Shown here: positions 1-8,854 of the stretch, piece by piece
Layout of the letters: every line of letters begins with the position of its first letter
Numbering within the stretch: the stretch's first letter is position 1
Source of the DNA: a virus
Length of the DNA: 41,827 bases
Direction: 5' to 3' (one strand)
Virus record (IMG/VR): IMGVR_UViG_3300024261_000062
Location: 1 to 41,827 of that record
Notes under the pieces: model-generated
The model's database searches: none
Told to the model about the DNA's origin: nothing
The model's input: only the letters and a program-made list of their open reading frames with translations
Made by a program: the position numbers and the translations under genes

Positions 1-382
1 CATCACCTTGAAAAATATTACCTGGAATCTTTAACTTAGGTAAATGTTCTAATAAAGCACTCATTTTAGCATGAAGAGGGCCGCCACCGAAATGTTCATC
101 AACATCAGCTTGAATAAAACATGGGCGTCTCATTGACTTATAATCAACAAAGAATTTTCCATTAGGATGGATACCGGCGACTATAGCAGGAGCGCCATCC
201 CATTTAACAGTAACATTAACTGCTTCTTTATTATGACCGGCTAACATGTTTCTTAAAGATCTTAAAAAATCAATAGCACCTCTAGTACCATTAACACCAC
301 CATTCAACACCTCATCTTCGAGATGTTCCATATGAAGATTTTTTCCAGAGGCTTCTGCAAGAAATTGTTTATATTGTTTCAC
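1..382 (-). CDS. Conserved phage protein with KWDG motif (partial, C-terminus cut by window)
   Basis: Only the first 127 codons lie in the window. The start is GTG at 382, chosen because GGGAG lies 4 bases upstream and because it overlaps the TGA of the preceding gene (GTGA). The N-terminus KQYKQFLAEASGK resembles the T4 capsid-targeting peptide. At residues 57-65 the protein reads VTVKWDGAP; K-x-D-G is the lysine motif of nucleotidyltransferases (ATP/NAD ligases, capping enzymes). I remember similar proteins in marine T4-like phages annotated only as hypothetical. A ligase-like fold is inference; the remaining motifs would lie beyond the window edge. Real gene: high confidence; function: low. 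Confidence 0.8.
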   Translation of the reverse strand, partial: MKQYKQFLAEASGKNLHMEHLEDEVLNGGVNGTRGAIDFLRSLRNMLAGHNKEAVNVTVKWDGAPAIVAGIHPNGKFFVDYKSMRRPCFIQADVDEHFGGGPLHAKMSALLEHLPKLKIPGNIFQGD

Positions 383-1908
383 CTTACTCCCAATTTCCGT
401 TTCATATCCGCAAAACTTTTTCCAAGATCTCTATCAGCATTATCTCTACCAAATTTCAATTCATTTTTAAGAGAAAAATACCTGTCCAAAGCTGCTCCAA
501 GTTCATCGCTCACCTTTTTAAAATCTTCCGGTGAATTGTTATCATTCATCAAACCTTTTGAAGAGTAGCCAATTGGCTTACCTCTTTTATTTTTTAGAGC
601 TTTCACACTAGAATATTCAAAAGCCTGTTTATTAGATTGTTTTTTACTAAGTGATTTAAAAGTTGATTCTAATGAACTTCTTATTGCATTTTTTTCTTTT
701 ATCTTTTTCTCAAAATCGGTATCACCAGGATCAAAAATTGCTTCATTTTTGAAAGGACCTGTTTTTATTCTTGTAGATGATCCTGTACCAGAAAAACCTC
801 CTCCTCCAGTCCATCTTAACATCCATTCAGTACCTGGATTCCATTCTTTAGAAGTATAGAGATCTTTCCCATCTTTAAATGAGATGACATCCAATGATAT
901 TTTATCAAATAATGTAACATAATCCCATCCATGTTCTTTATAATCATTTAATGCATTGGCGTTCCATTGTTTTATAAATTCATTAGGATCGGTTAATCCA
1001 TTCTTTACAGTCTTATTAAAAACATATTTCGAGGCTTTGTCAAAAGGCATTGCTTCAACACAAATATCATGCCATAGTTTTTCGCAAGCTTTATCTGCTT
1101 GTCTTTGTGAACCGCCATTTTTTTCCATCCATAAAGTAGTATATTTTTTACTACCAAGAGAAAGGGCTTTAGGTATACCACCTTGCGCATTGCTATCCTT
1201 ATAAACACTTCTACCTCCAAGACCCATTTTATCTGCTTCTTTTGCTGTTATATCGCTACCTAAATCTTTGAACGCATTAATAAAAAATAATTTAGCATCT
1301 GCAAATTTGTCAGGTTTGGAAAACGTGCCACCAGATGCTTTAAGTTCTACATTATAACCGTCTGCTAATTTGACATCGCCTTTATTATCAGCATTACCCT
1401 TCGTTGCTCCGGGAGTAGCTAAAATAAATAAAATTTCACCTGGACCAATATTCTGATTATCTATTTTTGTTATATTTTCTATAAACTTATCTTTAACTTT
1501 TGGCCATATGGGGCTTCTAGTATTAACATATGAATCTAATCTTACTACTTTTTTGTGACTATCTTGTACCATTTTTTTACAATCAAATACTTCACCGGCT
1601 AAAAGTTCTTTTAAAAAATCCATTTGGTCATTAGCTGGTGCACCTGATTTATTAATTGCTAAAATGATAGAGTCAATAAAAGCTTCTTTATTCATTTTTA
1701 TGTTAGCAGTTTTACACTTCTCATCAAGAAGAGCAACCATAACATCTCGTTGCATAGCTTCGAGAACAGATCTTAAAACCTCATCTTCTTGAACATCTTC
1801 GATTTTATCGAGCACTTGTTTTTTGAGTGCGGGCGTTACTCTTTCTAAGAGAGTTCGAATATCCTTCTTAATATAACCCGGTGCCATAAAAGTTGTATAT
1901 GTTTTCAT
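379..1908 (-). CDS. Unknown 509-aa protein, possible PD-(D/E)XK nuclease with N-terminal capsid-targeting-like tag
   Basis: I start it at ATG 1908 (MKTYTTFMAPG) rather than the TTG at 1926, which lacks a ribosome site and overlaps the preceding gene. Residues 155-195 contain GPGE, then GDV, then VELKAS, spaced as in PD-(D/E)XK nucleases (E158, D178, E188, K190 as candidate metal ligands and catalytic lysine). The N-terminal 150 residues look helical and charged; the C-terminal 100 are basic. It overlaps the next gene downstream by 4 bases. Seen: motif and tag. Inferred: an endonuclease that may be packaged. It could also be a structural protein without activity. Confidence 0.72.
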   Translation of the reverse strand: MKTYTTFMAPGYIKKDIRTLLERVTPALKKQVLDKIEDVQEDEVLRSVLEAMQRDVMVALLDEKCKTANIKMNKEAFIDSIILAINKSGAPANDQMDFLKELLAGEVFDCKKMVQDSHKKVVRLDSYVNTRSPIWPKVKDKFIENITKIDNQNIGPGEILFILATPGATKGNADNKGDVKLADGYNVELKASGGTFSKPDKFADAKLFFINAFKDLGSDITAKEADKMGLGGRSVYKDSNAQGGIPKALSLGSKKYTTLWMEKNGGSQRQADKACEKLWHDICVEAMPFDKASKYVFNKTVKNGLTDPNEFIKQWNANALNDYKEHGWDYVTLFDKISLDVISFKDGKDLYTSKEWNPGTEWMLRWTGGGGFSGTGSSTRIKTGPFKNEAIFDPGDTDFEKKIKEKNAIRSSLESTFKSLSKKQSNKQAFEYSSVKALKNKRGKPIGYSSKGLMNDNNSPEDFKKVSDELGAALDRYFSLKNELKFGRDNADRDLGKSFADMKRKLGVR

Positions 1909-1915
1909 TTTTTCT

Positions 1916-2143
1916 CTATGGTACAATTACCGTATCCCCTTTTGTCCACTTGTCCATAATATCATTAAGTTCTTTAGCCATCTTTTTAATTGAATTAGCT
2001 TCCGCGCCCATCTGACCGTTATTCCGGGCCCATCTAGTAATTCTATTAGCGCGCTTAGCTACATCCTCTATTGATTTTACAGCTAACTTACTAAATGCCA
2101 TAGTCTCTAGAACTTCTTTTGCAGAATCTGCTACGTTATCCAT
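1916..2143 (-). CDS. Hypothetical small helical protein (75 aa)
   Basis: The start at 2143 (MDNVADSAKEV) is preceded by GGGAAG at the proper distance and sits two bases after the stop of the upstream gene; a longer reading to 2203 would overlap that gene by 59 bases. The sequence is largely helical with alternating charged and aliphatic residues and no cysteine or membrane segment. Position between two tagged proteins suggests co-expression with them. I recognise no family. Confidence 0.65.
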   Translation of the reverse strand: MDNVADSAKEVLETMAFSKLAVKSIEDVAKRANRITRWARNNGQMGAEANSIKKMAKELNDIMDKWTKGDTVIVP

Positions 2144-2144
2144 A

Positions 2145-2666
2145 TTACTTCCCTGAATTTTGCTTACACCATTGTTCAATTGATTTGACCAATTTTTTAT
2201 CAATTGAAGTTAATTTTCCATTTAAATTCTCACTCGCTCCATGAATATCTACTGGGTCACCGGATTGCCAACCGGGAAGAGTACCCTGTAACTTGTGCCA
2301 TTCCATGTTGCGGTTTCCTTTGTTGCGACCTATGGGGTCGTATACATCATCAGAATCATCAAGAAGCTTCGTCACATCCTTTCCTTTTTTATCTTGAAGG
2401 GTTATCGAAACGTTCCTAATTTCTTCTTTGTATCCTTCTCCTCCTTTTTCGCCTTCAATCATAATTCCCGGAATAATAAAGAAGTCTCCACATTTTATTT
2501 TTTTACCGTAATGGTTACCAGTACTATAATCTGTTTCAAGCTTATCGAACTGTTTAAAGCCTTTTTCAATATCACGAGCAAGATCTTCTTTTATATATCC
2601 ACCAAAATGCCCTCCGCTTAATCCATCCGTCCATCCTTCGAGGGTTAAATCCTTATAAGTTTTCAT
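2145..2666 (-). CDS. Hypothetical protein (173 aa) with capsid-targeting-like N-terminus
   Basis: Starts MKTYKDLTLEG, close to the T4 internal-protein targeting peptide (consensus as I recall it MKTYQEFIAE). AAAGGA precedes the ATG. The rest is acidic and glycine-rich, with a mixed beta pattern in the middle (GDFFIIPGIMIEGE) and no catalytic motif that I can name. It heads the run of genes at 1-2.7 kb, separated from the metalloprotease-like gene by 39 AT-rich bases in which I see no clear promoter. Unknown function. Confidence 0.7.
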   Translation of the reverse strand: MKTYKDLTLEGWTDGLSGGHFGGYIKEDLARDIEKGFKQFDKLETDYSTGNHYGKKIKCGDFFIIPGIMIEGEKGGEGYKEEIRNVSITLQDKKGKDVTKLLDDSDDVYDPIGRNKGNRNMEWHKLQGTLPGWQSGDPVDIHGASENLNGKLTSIDKKLVKSIEQWCKQNSGK

Positions 2667-2705
2667 ATTTTCCTTTTTGATTAATTATTAATATAGTTTA
2701 CTTAA

Positions 2706-3326
2706 CTATTTAGTCTTTTTAAGATACCGATATTTTTCTTTTGCCAGTGTTCTCATCTTATCTGCAACCTTAGTATCTATTGTAGCATACCTTGCATATG
2801 CATCGCAAGCTTTTTCTTTCTTTTTATAAAGAAACATGTCAAAAGCCAGTTCAGAACTGTAAGCATCTATCTCAAAGGGGCTTGAAAAATAATCAGAATC
2901 GGAATTAAATGCTTGTCCGTCTTTACTATCATCAAATTGCAACGAATGGGTTAATTCATGGACAAATGTAAGAACAAATTGTTCTTTATATCTTTCCCAT
3001 TGTTCTTCTGGAATGTATAATTGGTGGGTATATAGTTCTGGGGATAAATTTACTGTAATCTCTATCTCAGATTCAGAATAGTGTTCTTGTGGTACATTTG
3101 CTGCACCATCATATGTTAATTCATATAATGCATGTGTTCTATCTTTTCTTATATTAATATAACAAGGAAATCCTAATTGTTCTTCGATTAGTTCTCCCAT
3201 TTTGAGAGAACAATTTCGCCAGGATGTTATATATTTTAATGTTGATTCATTATATGCCCTTTCAAAGCATTTAAAAGACTGACATGCTGTTTCTATATTT
3301 TCTTTAATAAGATCTAATTCATTCAT
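2706..3326 (-). CDS. Zinc metalloprotease-like protein (HExxH)
   Basis: A 206-residue protein starting MNELDLIKEN. The start at 3326 overlaps the end of gene 41 by 8 bases; a longer reading to 3419 lies entirely inside gene 41 and is rejected. It contains FVHELTHSLQF, an HExxH zinc-binding motif on a predicted helix, followed about 30 residues later by FEIDAYSSE, whose glutamate could be the third ligand. No signal peptide. The arrangement resembles small phage metallopeptidases of unknown target. Real gene: high; peptidase activity: moderate. Confidence 0.75.
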   Translation of the reverse strand: MNELDLIKENIETACQSFKCFERAYNESTLKYITSWRNCSLKMGELIEEQLGFPCYINIRKDRTHALYELTYDGAANVPQEHYSESEIEITVNLSPELYTHQLYIPEEQWERYKEQFVLTFVHELTHSLQFDDSKDGQAFNSDSDYFSSPFEIDAYSSELAFDMFLYKKKEKACDAYARYATIDTKVADKMRTLAKEKYRYLKKTK

Positions 3327-4731
3327 ATTGGAAAGCACCGAAGTCCGCTTTATTGCGCATTCTATTGCCAGTGGATTGATCAAATAATGGTTCATCATCA
3401 TCTTGCCCACTATCTGCAATATCGTCTTGGGCTTTTTGTTCTACGTCATATAATCTCATTTTAGGTCTATCTATTCCAACAATGAACTTCTTATAAGATG
3501 TAGGATCATTATATCTATTTTTTAATTGTTTTACAAGTAATTGATTTAACTGTTCCATTTCATCTGAAGATATTATAGCAAACATAAAGTCTGCTGTTGC
3601 TGGTAAACCAAAACTTTCAGATGTATCTTCTAATCCTATATCTGTACTTGTAAACCCTGTTCTTGTAGTCTGTGTTGCAGAAAGAATTGGGACATTAAAT
3701 TCTACTGCTAATCCTCTCAATTCTTCTGCAATTGATTTAATATAAGTATACGAATTTACGTTTGCTCCTGTTCTAATTCTTGCGCTTGAACATATATTCA
3801 AATAATCTATGAATATTATATCAGGAGTAAAATTACGTTTCAACTTTAATTCTGATAAAAGATTTTTAAAATGCATTGCGCTTGCTGATGCAGTAGGATA
3901 TTCTTTAATAATAATTTTACCCTTAGTCTTTGCATTTATCTTATCAATTTTCTTTTGATACATATCCCTTGAAAGTTCTTCTAATTGACTAATAGGTATA
4001 TCTAAAAGATTTGCATCTATTCTTTCAGCGATCCTTTCTTCAGCCATTTCCAAAGTAATATAAAGAACATTCTTGTTTATGGATAAACAACTAGCAGCAT
4101 GATGGCACATAAAAAGAGACTTACCAACACCAGTTCCAGCAAGACATATATTAAGAGTTTTATTAGGTAACCCTCCTTTAGTGATCTTATTAAACATTTC
4201 AAGGTCGAATTCAATCTTCTCTTCAACTCTATGATAAAATTCAAATCTTTCATTTGCATCTTCAATAAAATCATGACCTACATGAGGATCAAATGATACT
4301 GCTAATGCATCTGACAATAAAGACGGAATAGCGCCTTTTTGTAAATTTGTTTTATTGTCGTTACCTTCTAAAATAGCAATCGCATCAACAACTGCATTAT
4401 AGATTGCTTTATCTTGACAGAAGGTTTCCGATTGTTCAATAAGCCAAGCAGTTACATCTTTATCCTCAGGTTTATCTAAGGTATTAATTATTTCTGTAGC
4501 TTTTTGGTATTCATTCTCATGCAAACCTTCTTGTTGATCTAAATCAATTAGAAGACTTTGTTTTGTGGGTAGACTATTATGTTTAACAATATAATCTTGT
4601 ACCTGTTTGAAGATAAGTTTTTCTGCATTATCTTCAAAATATTCTTGTCTTATATAAGGGGAAACTTTTCGGGAAAAAGGTTCATTGTGTATCAAATGAG
4701 ATAGTATTAGGTGCTCTATCCGTTGATTCAT
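3319..4731 (-). CDS. 41: Replicative DNA helicase gp41 (DnaB family)
   Basis: T4 gp41-type hexameric 5'-3' helicase that unwinds DNA at the fork and works with the primase. The 470-residue product has a DnaB-like N-terminal domain, Walker A GTGVGKS near residues 199-205, Walker B IIFIDYLN about 115 residues later, and a sensor-like SATQTTR. I set the start at 4731 because GGAGG lies 4 bases before it; this still overlaps the preceding small gene by 50 bases. The acidic C-terminus (DSGQDDDE) is typical of the family. It lies downstream of uvsX, so replication and recombination genes are co-transcribed. Confidence 0.95.
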   Translation of the reverse strand: MNQRIEHLILSHLIHNEPFSRKVSPYIRQEYFEDNAEKLIFKQVQDYIVKHNSLPTKQSLLIDLDQQEGLHENEYQKATEIINTLDKPEDKDVTAWLIEQSETFCQDKAIYNAVVDAIAILEGNDNKTNLQKGAIPSLLSDALAVSFDPHVGHDFIEDANERFEFYHRVEEKIEFDLEMFNKITKGGLPNKTLNICLAGTGVGKSLFMCHHAASCLSINKNVLYITLEMAEERIAERIDANLLDIPISQLEELSRDMYQKKIDKINAKTKGKIIIKEYPTASASAMHFKNLLSELKLKRNFTPDIIFIDYLNICSSARIRTGANVNSYTYIKSIAEELRGLAVEFNVPILSATQTTRTGFTSTDIGLEDTSESFGLPATADFMFAIISSDEMEQLNQLLVKQLKNRYNDPTSYKKFIVGIDRPKMRLYDVEQKAQDDIADSGQDDDEPLFDQSTGNRMRNKADFGAFQYE

Positions 4732-5101
4732 CGTCCTCCACAAAAGTTATTGGGTTTGTCATTTCTGCGTTGTCTTGTTCTAAATATCTGTCCCATAATA
4801 ATTTCACTAATATTTCACCAATCATAAATTCAAATTCTTCACCCTCTTCATCGGTGTGTTCAACACCTTCTAATTCGGGTGGTACCATTATAATATCATA
4901 TTCATACTTAGCAGTACTTTCATCTTCTGCATCTGGCGGGGCCACTTGAAATTTACCATACTTATAAATGACACCTTTAAAGGGTCCGGTTGTCATCTCT
5001 ATACATTGTTGTGTAACATCATTAGGATGTTCTGGATGAGGAACTAATCTATAATAAGTATTAATCCTAACATAATCCTCTTGTGTTAATTCATTCCCCA
5101 T
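4682..5101 (-). CDS. Hypothetical acidic protein between uvsX and 41 (139 aa)
   Basis: An acidic protein, with the C-terminal half rich in D and E ([11 protein letters not shown]). It contains a short beta-rich stretch ([18 protein letters not shown]) that reads like an OB/SH3-type fold, but this is impression only. Its start overlaps the uvsX stop by 11 bases and its end overlaps gene 41, so it is translationally coupled to both. The position suggests a helper in recombination or helicase loading; no sequence motif proves it. Confidence 0.75.
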   Translation of the reverse strand: MGNELTQEDYVRINTYYRLVPHPEHPNDVTQQCIEMTTGPFKGVIYKYGKFQVAPPDAEDESTAKYEYDIIMVPPELEGVEHTDEEGEEFEFMIGEILVKLLWDRYLEQDNAEMTNPITFVEDDESTDRAPNTISFDTQ

Positions 5102-6146
5102 TCTCTTCCTCTACAACCTCTTCTTCAAGACCGACTTCACCATAAAGAAATTCTTTATGTGCCACCACATCTATTTTATCTAAAATCTCTTTGGTGAAAT
5201 ACTTAGTAGGATTTTTTAGAATTGATTTCAAGAAAACTTTTTCACCATCTGGCATTTCTAATCTAGTAGAAACCTTTTTAAAGATTCCATACTTCTCAGC
5301 TAACTCTGCTAAACCATAATAACGATTTAATCCCTCTTTATATGTAAGAAGAACATCAATCATCTTATTCTCTTTAGTGAGTCGAGATTTAAAATTTCTA
5401 CAATGGACTATATTACCAATTACCTCAGTCCCATCCTTTTCTTTCTTCTTAGATAGGAATACTATGCTAGATGCCGCATAATGAAGGCCAGTTCCACCAC
5501 CCATAATCTTTTGAGGAAACAATGTTCCTATTTGATCATATGTGTGATTAGTAACAACAAGAGGAACTTTTGCTTTACCTCCTAACAAAGTAAGAACTCT
5601 AAACGTTCCTTTAACCATTTGAGCTCTGGTCATATCTCTTGTTTCCTTACCATCACTAACATCTTCCATCTCTTTAGAAGTAGAAAGATTACCTAATGAA
5701 TCTAAACATAACATCATTGGCGGTCGATCTTTTTCAGATTCTTCTAAATGTTTTTCTAAAATTTTTGTTGCTTGTGTTCTAAATTCTTGAACCGTTGCAA
5801 CGGGCAGGATAATCATTCGTTTAGAATCAATTCCTCTTGATTCTATCATCTGTCTTGTTAAAGCGGATTCAGACTCAAAGTAAATAACACCACCGCTAGG
5901 ATTATCTGCGAGAAACTGTCTGACGCAACCCAAGACAAAGAAAGTTTTGCCAGTAGAACTTTCACCTGCGAATGCAGTGATTTTATTAGAAGGTAATCCT
6001 CCATAGATACTCCCAGATAATAATCCGTTTAATATGTACGATCCTGTGTCGATAAAACTTTCGACATCTCCAGCTTCAACACCATCACTTACTTTTGAAC
6101 CATAAGTGTTGTTCGCTACTTTCAACATTTCATCAAAATAACTCAT
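5091..6146 (-). CDS. uvsX: UvsX recombinase (RecA family)
   Basis: Strand-exchange protein for recombination-dependent replication and repair. The 351-residue product has Walker A GESSTGKT at residues 61-68, Walker [11 protein letters not shown], and a MAW-type loop region ([11 protein letters not shown]). The C-terminus is strongly acidic ([11 protein letters not shown]), as in T4 UvsX. AAAGGA precedes the ATG at 6146, and a strong sigma70-like promoter lies about 28 bases upstream, making this the first gene of a uvsX-139aa-41-protease unit. Confidence 0.95.
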   Translation of the reverse strand: MSYFDEMLKVANNTYGSKVSDGVEAGDVESFIDTGSYILNGLLSGSIYGGLPSNKITAFAGESSTGKTFFVLGCVRQFLADNPSGGVIYFESESALTRQMIESRGIDSKRMIILPVATVQEFRTQATKILEKHLEESEKDRPPMMLCLDSLGNLSTSKEMEDVSDGKETRDMTRAQMVKGTFRVLTLLGGKAKVPLVVTNHTYDQIGTLFPQKIMGGGTGLHYAASSIVFLSKKKEKDGTEVIGNIVHCRNFKSRLTKENKMIDVLLTYKEGLNRYYGLAELAEKYGIFKKVSTRLEMPDGEKVFLKSILKNPTKYFTKEILDKIDVVAHKEFLYGEVGLEEEVVEEENGE

Positions 6147-6173
6147 TTAATCCTTTCAATTTAATCATTATAT

Positions 6174-6202
6174 ATTATACCACAAGTTGAAACAAATGTC
6201 AA
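6174..6202 (-). promoter_or_regulatory. Sigma70-like early promoter for uvsX
   Basis: On the minus strand TTGACA (6202-6197), an exact 17-base spacer and TATAAT (6179-6174). Predicted start near 6167, giving a leader of about 20 bases that contains the uvsX ribosome site. The -35 lies inside the last codons of the upstream gene. Confidence 0.9.
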
Positions 6203-6504
6203 GCTTTTTCGATATCTAAATCCATAGTGGTAGGATCAAACTTTACTTTAAAAGTAAGTTCTATAGGTTTAAGTGTCCCATCTTTTAATGGTATAGGGAG
6301 CTTTCCTTCAACTGCTGCACCTAAAGCTTCTTTTGCTGTTTCAAACACGTGAGTAGGATCGGATTTAACAAGATCATCTAACTCTTCTTTTGCATCATCT
6401 GGGATGATACTATCAATCATTGCTTCCACGTGCTCCTTCGCGAGGTCTTGCGCTTTGTCTATAACAAGTCCTGAAATCACATTAAATAATAATACTGGTA
6501 GCAT
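6199..6504 (-). CDS. Hypothetical protein (101 aa)
   Basis: Start at 6504 (MLPVLLFNV) chosen for AAGGA 6 bases upstream; the longer reading to 6546 would run into the preceding oxygenase gene. The first 15 residues are hydrophobic (LPVLLFNVISGLVI), perhaps a membrane-associated helix, followed by an acidic helical segment and a beta-rich tail ending in DLDIEKA. Between the oxygenase and the uvsX promoter. No family recognised. Confidence 0.7.
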   Translation of the reverse strand: MLPVLLFNVISGLVIDKAQDLAKEHVEAMIDSIIPDDAKEELDDLVKSDPTHVFETAKEALGAAVEGKLPIPLKDGTLKPIELTFKVKFDPTTMDLDIEKA

Positions 6505-6514
6505 ATTTTCCTTT

Positions 6515-7414
6515 TTAATTAATCTGTTGTTCCCAACTCTGTTCAATATTATGTTGAGCTAGGGTCTGTTTAAAATATTCATCGGTAGAAATTGGTAAAT
6601 GTTTATCTGGTTCATCTGTGAAATTCTTAATTAATACATCTCTACCGGGATCCACAAAATAAGGCATTGAATAGCGAGATTTTGTATGGACTGTATTAAC
6701 AACTCTATGGTTGGTTGATTTTAACGTATCATTGGACCATCTTTGAAACATATCTCCAATGTTTAATACTATTGAATTTTTCACTACAGGAACATCAATC
6801 CATTCATTTGTTTCTCTATCTTGTACTTGTAGTCCACCAACATCATCAAAACGAAAGAGTAAAGTAATAGAACCATAATCAGTATGTTCTCCTCCAGACT
6901 CGTGTTCCTCTTGCTTCTCGTGTGCTGGATAATGAAGCATTCTCATATTAACATAACCATTCATATGCTTATCTATTAAATATCCTTTTTTATGTTTAAA
7001 CATACTTTCAAACTTATTGAAAAATTGATGGGAAAGACGTTGAGAGATTTGAAGGATAGATTGTGCTAATGGTTTAAACTCTGGAATTTCTGTAGGCCAA
7101 TATTGTTCTTGCATTCTTGCTGATTCAATCCAATTATATGATTCTTTCGAATCACCATCTCGACTCTGAATATATCCCATCTCACCCCAGCCGGCACGAC
7201 ATGTTGATGAACCCTTTACTCCATTATATACATATTTCTTTTTCACATCTAATGGTAGTTGAAAGAATTCTTCTGTGAGATATTTCCAATCTTGGAATTC
7301 CGATAACCATTCATCGTAGACATTTGTAAATACAGCAAAACCACGAGTCGTATATACATCATACATTTGTTGTTCTATTGCATTACTACGAAAATCGATT
7401 ATCGGAATAGTCAC
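6515..7414 (-). CDS. 2-oxoglutarate/Fe(II)-dependent oxygenase, isopenicillin-N-synthase-like
   Basis: A 299-residue non-haem iron oxygenase of the IPNS/gibberellin-oxidase type. The N-terminal IPIIDF is the family's DIOX-N signature; the iron site is HTD near residue 177 with a distal histidine in STNHRVV about 60 residues on, and RYSMPYF supplies the R-x-S that binds the 2-oxoglutarate carboxylate. The start appears to be GTG at 7414, 2 bases after the BMP gene stop, because later ATGs would remove IPIIDF. The substrate is unknown. It follows the binding-protein gene directly and was probably co-transcribed with it. Confidence 0.88.
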   Translation of the reverse strand: MTIPIIDFRSNAIEQQMYDVYTTRGFAVFTNVYDEWLSEFQDWKYLTEEFFQLPLDVKKKYVYNGVKGSSTCRAGWGEMGYIQSRDGDSKESYNWIESARMQEQYWPTEIPEFKPLAQSILQISQRLSHQFFNKFESMFKHKKGYLIDKHMNGYVNMRMLHYPAHEKQEEHESGGEHTDYGSITLLFRFDDVGGLQVQDRETNEWIDVPVVKNSIVLNIGDMFQRWSNDTLKSTNHRVVNTVHTKSRYSMPYFVDPGRDVLIKNFTDEPDKHLPISTDEYFKQTLAQHNIEQSWEQQIN

Positions 7415-7416
7415 AA

Positions 7417-8502
7417 TTATTTTGTAGGAAATCGAGAAACAACACCTTTAACAAAATATTGCATAGTCTCGAGTTGTGGTCTTTGTATTTCCCCAGCAGG
7501 AACTTTTGTTCCATCTTGTTTAGTAACACCTTGATCAAATGGATAGTATGTACCCATCTCATCATTGATCCAATTCATTTTAATTGTCTCAACTTTGTTT
7601 ACAACATCGCCGGGAACATTCTTACCCCATGGAGATAGACCTACACAATTTTCTTGTAGACCCCATGCCCATCGTTGATTCATTTCTAACTTACCGCTAG
7701 CAAGTTGATCAACGATATGTTTATAAAGAACGTTCCAATTGAACATCATACCTGTGATGTATCGATCTGGCCCATTATCACCCATAGGCGCATCATTACC
7801 CATACTCCAAACTTCTTTACCATCAGATTTCCATGCCTGTTGTGCAAGTGAAACCACACTAGGTGAATCAGTTGTTGTATAGAGAATATCATTACCATCA
7901 TCTAAGAGTGCTTTAGCAGCATCCATATCTTTAGGTGGATCAAACCAAGAGTTTATCCAAACAACTTTAACTTTAATATCTGGATTAACTGTTTGAGCTC
8001 CTAGAGTAAGAGCATTAATGTTTCGAATGATTTCTGGAATTGGATGTGATCCAACTACACCAATACTGTTTGTCTTCGTCAACAGTCCGGCTGCAATCCC
8101 TGTAAGGTATCGTGCTTGAAATGAATGACAAACATAATTGTCCATATTTTCATCATTACCTTTATAACCAGTGGCATGTAAGAAAACAGTATCTTTATTT
8201 TTCTTTGCTGCCTTCACCATTGGATCCATATAACCAAACGATGTTGCAAAAACAATGTCATGTTTTCTTGCAAGTTTGGAAAATACTTTTTTGGAATCTG
8301 ACTCTGGCACCATCTCAACCATTGAGACTTTGTAACCATGTTTTGTCAAGGATTGAAATCCTTGATGATGTCGCATTGACCAGCCACCATCATTATGCGG
8401 CCCCACTAGAACATAACCTATTGAAATTTGTTTCGCATTTAAAATACCAAATAAGGTTGTTGATACAACCAATACTAATAGAAATGAAATTAATCGTTTC
8501 AT
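7417..8502 (-). CDS. BMP-family (PnrA-like) periplasmic solute-binding protein
   Basis: A 361-residue substrate-binding protein of the basic-membrane-protein family, whose known members bind nucleosides or related solutes for ABC importers. Residues 1-23 form a signal peptide (K-R, then a hydrophobic core, cleavage probably after LNA); there is no lipobox cysteine, so a soluble periplasmic form is expected. Family features are GPHNDGGWS, DIVFATSFGYMD, SFQARYLTGIAAG and VVGSHPIPE. AAGGGA precedes the ATG. No permease or ATPase lies nearby, so it would have to serve a host transporter. The upstream UUCG terminator separates it from the preceding operon. Confidence 0.9.
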   Translation of the reverse strand: MKRLISFLLVLVVSTTLFGILNAKQISIGYVLVGPHNDGGWSMRHHQGFQSLTKHGYKVSMVEMVPESDSKKVFSKLARKHDIVFATSFGYMDPMVKAAKKNKDTVFLHATGYKGNDENMDNYVCHSFQARYLTGIAAGLLTKTNSIGVVGSHPIPEIIRNINALTLGAQTVNPDIKVKVVWINSWFDPPKDMDAAKALLDDGNDILYTTTDSPSVVSLAQQAWKSDGKEVWSMGNDAPMGDNGPDRYITGMMFNWNVLYKHIVDQLASGKLEMNQRWAWGLQENCVGLSPWGKNVPGDVVNKVETIKMNWINDEMGTYYPFDQGVTKQDGTKVPAGEIQRPQLETMQYFVKGVVSRFPTK

Positions 8503-8577
8503 CTTTCCCTTCCGAAAAAATTGTTGTTAATTTCTCTCGCCCATTACCAACAGGTCTTCCAACCCCTTCACGATTTG

Positions 8578-8602
8578 AAAAAGGCCCCCGAAGAGGCCTT
8601 TT
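8578..8602 (-). terminator. Intrinsic terminator with UUCG tetraloop
   Basis: Downstream of the 73-aa membrane protein gene. A 10-bp stem (arms 8602-8593 and 8588-8579, one G-T pair) closes a C(TTCG)G loop and is followed by a short T run. The opposite strand ends in a T-rich tract as well, so it may work in both directions. Confidence 0.85.
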
Positions 8603-8613
8603 ATTTTTTTGTC

Positions 8614-8835
8614 TTACTTCTTAGAGTAGATTCCCCAAAGTACCCATATTGAAACTAGGCCGATTAATCCTTCTGCACCTAATTGTTTTACGAGTGACAC
8701 TACTGAACCCACGATATCCATTCCGAGAAATGGTACAGCCGCACCAAAGATTACTTGAAGAACAACGCCAAGAGCAATTATTGCAAGACCTAATTCGGTT
8801 ATACCTCTAATCCAACTGAGCACGTTATCTAACAT
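8614..8835 (-). CDS. Small membrane protein (73 aa), two transmembrane segments
   Basis: Two hydrophobic helices, about residues 13-37 (LGLAIIALGVVLQVIFG) and 50-70 (LIGLVSIWVLWGIY), with a basic C-terminus (SKK). Similar small membrane proteins occur in marine T4-like phages as hypotheticals. Size and topology would allow a holin, but there is no lysis cassette around it and the nearest peptidoglycan enzyme is 3.2 kb away. It follows the phosphoribosyltransferase gene and is closed by the UUCG terminator. Confidence 0.7.
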   Translation of the reverse strand: MLDNVLSWIRGITELGLAIIALGVVLQVIFGAAVPFLGMDIVGSVVSLVKQLGAEGLIGLVSIWVLWGIYSKK

Positions 8836-8854
8836 AAAATTATCCTTTTAATTG

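Noticed and set aside
323-568. Plus-strand open frame of 81 codons
   Set aside because: Lies opposite two well-supported minus-strand genes, has low-complexity serine/phenylalanine composition and no ribosome site.
8112-8624. Plus-strand frame of 170 codons
   Set aside because: Opposite the BMP gene, which has signal peptide and family motifs; no plus-strand promoter.
8614-8835. Holin call for the two-helix membrane protein
   Set aside because: Topology fits but no adjacent endolysin or spanin; left as a membrane protein.
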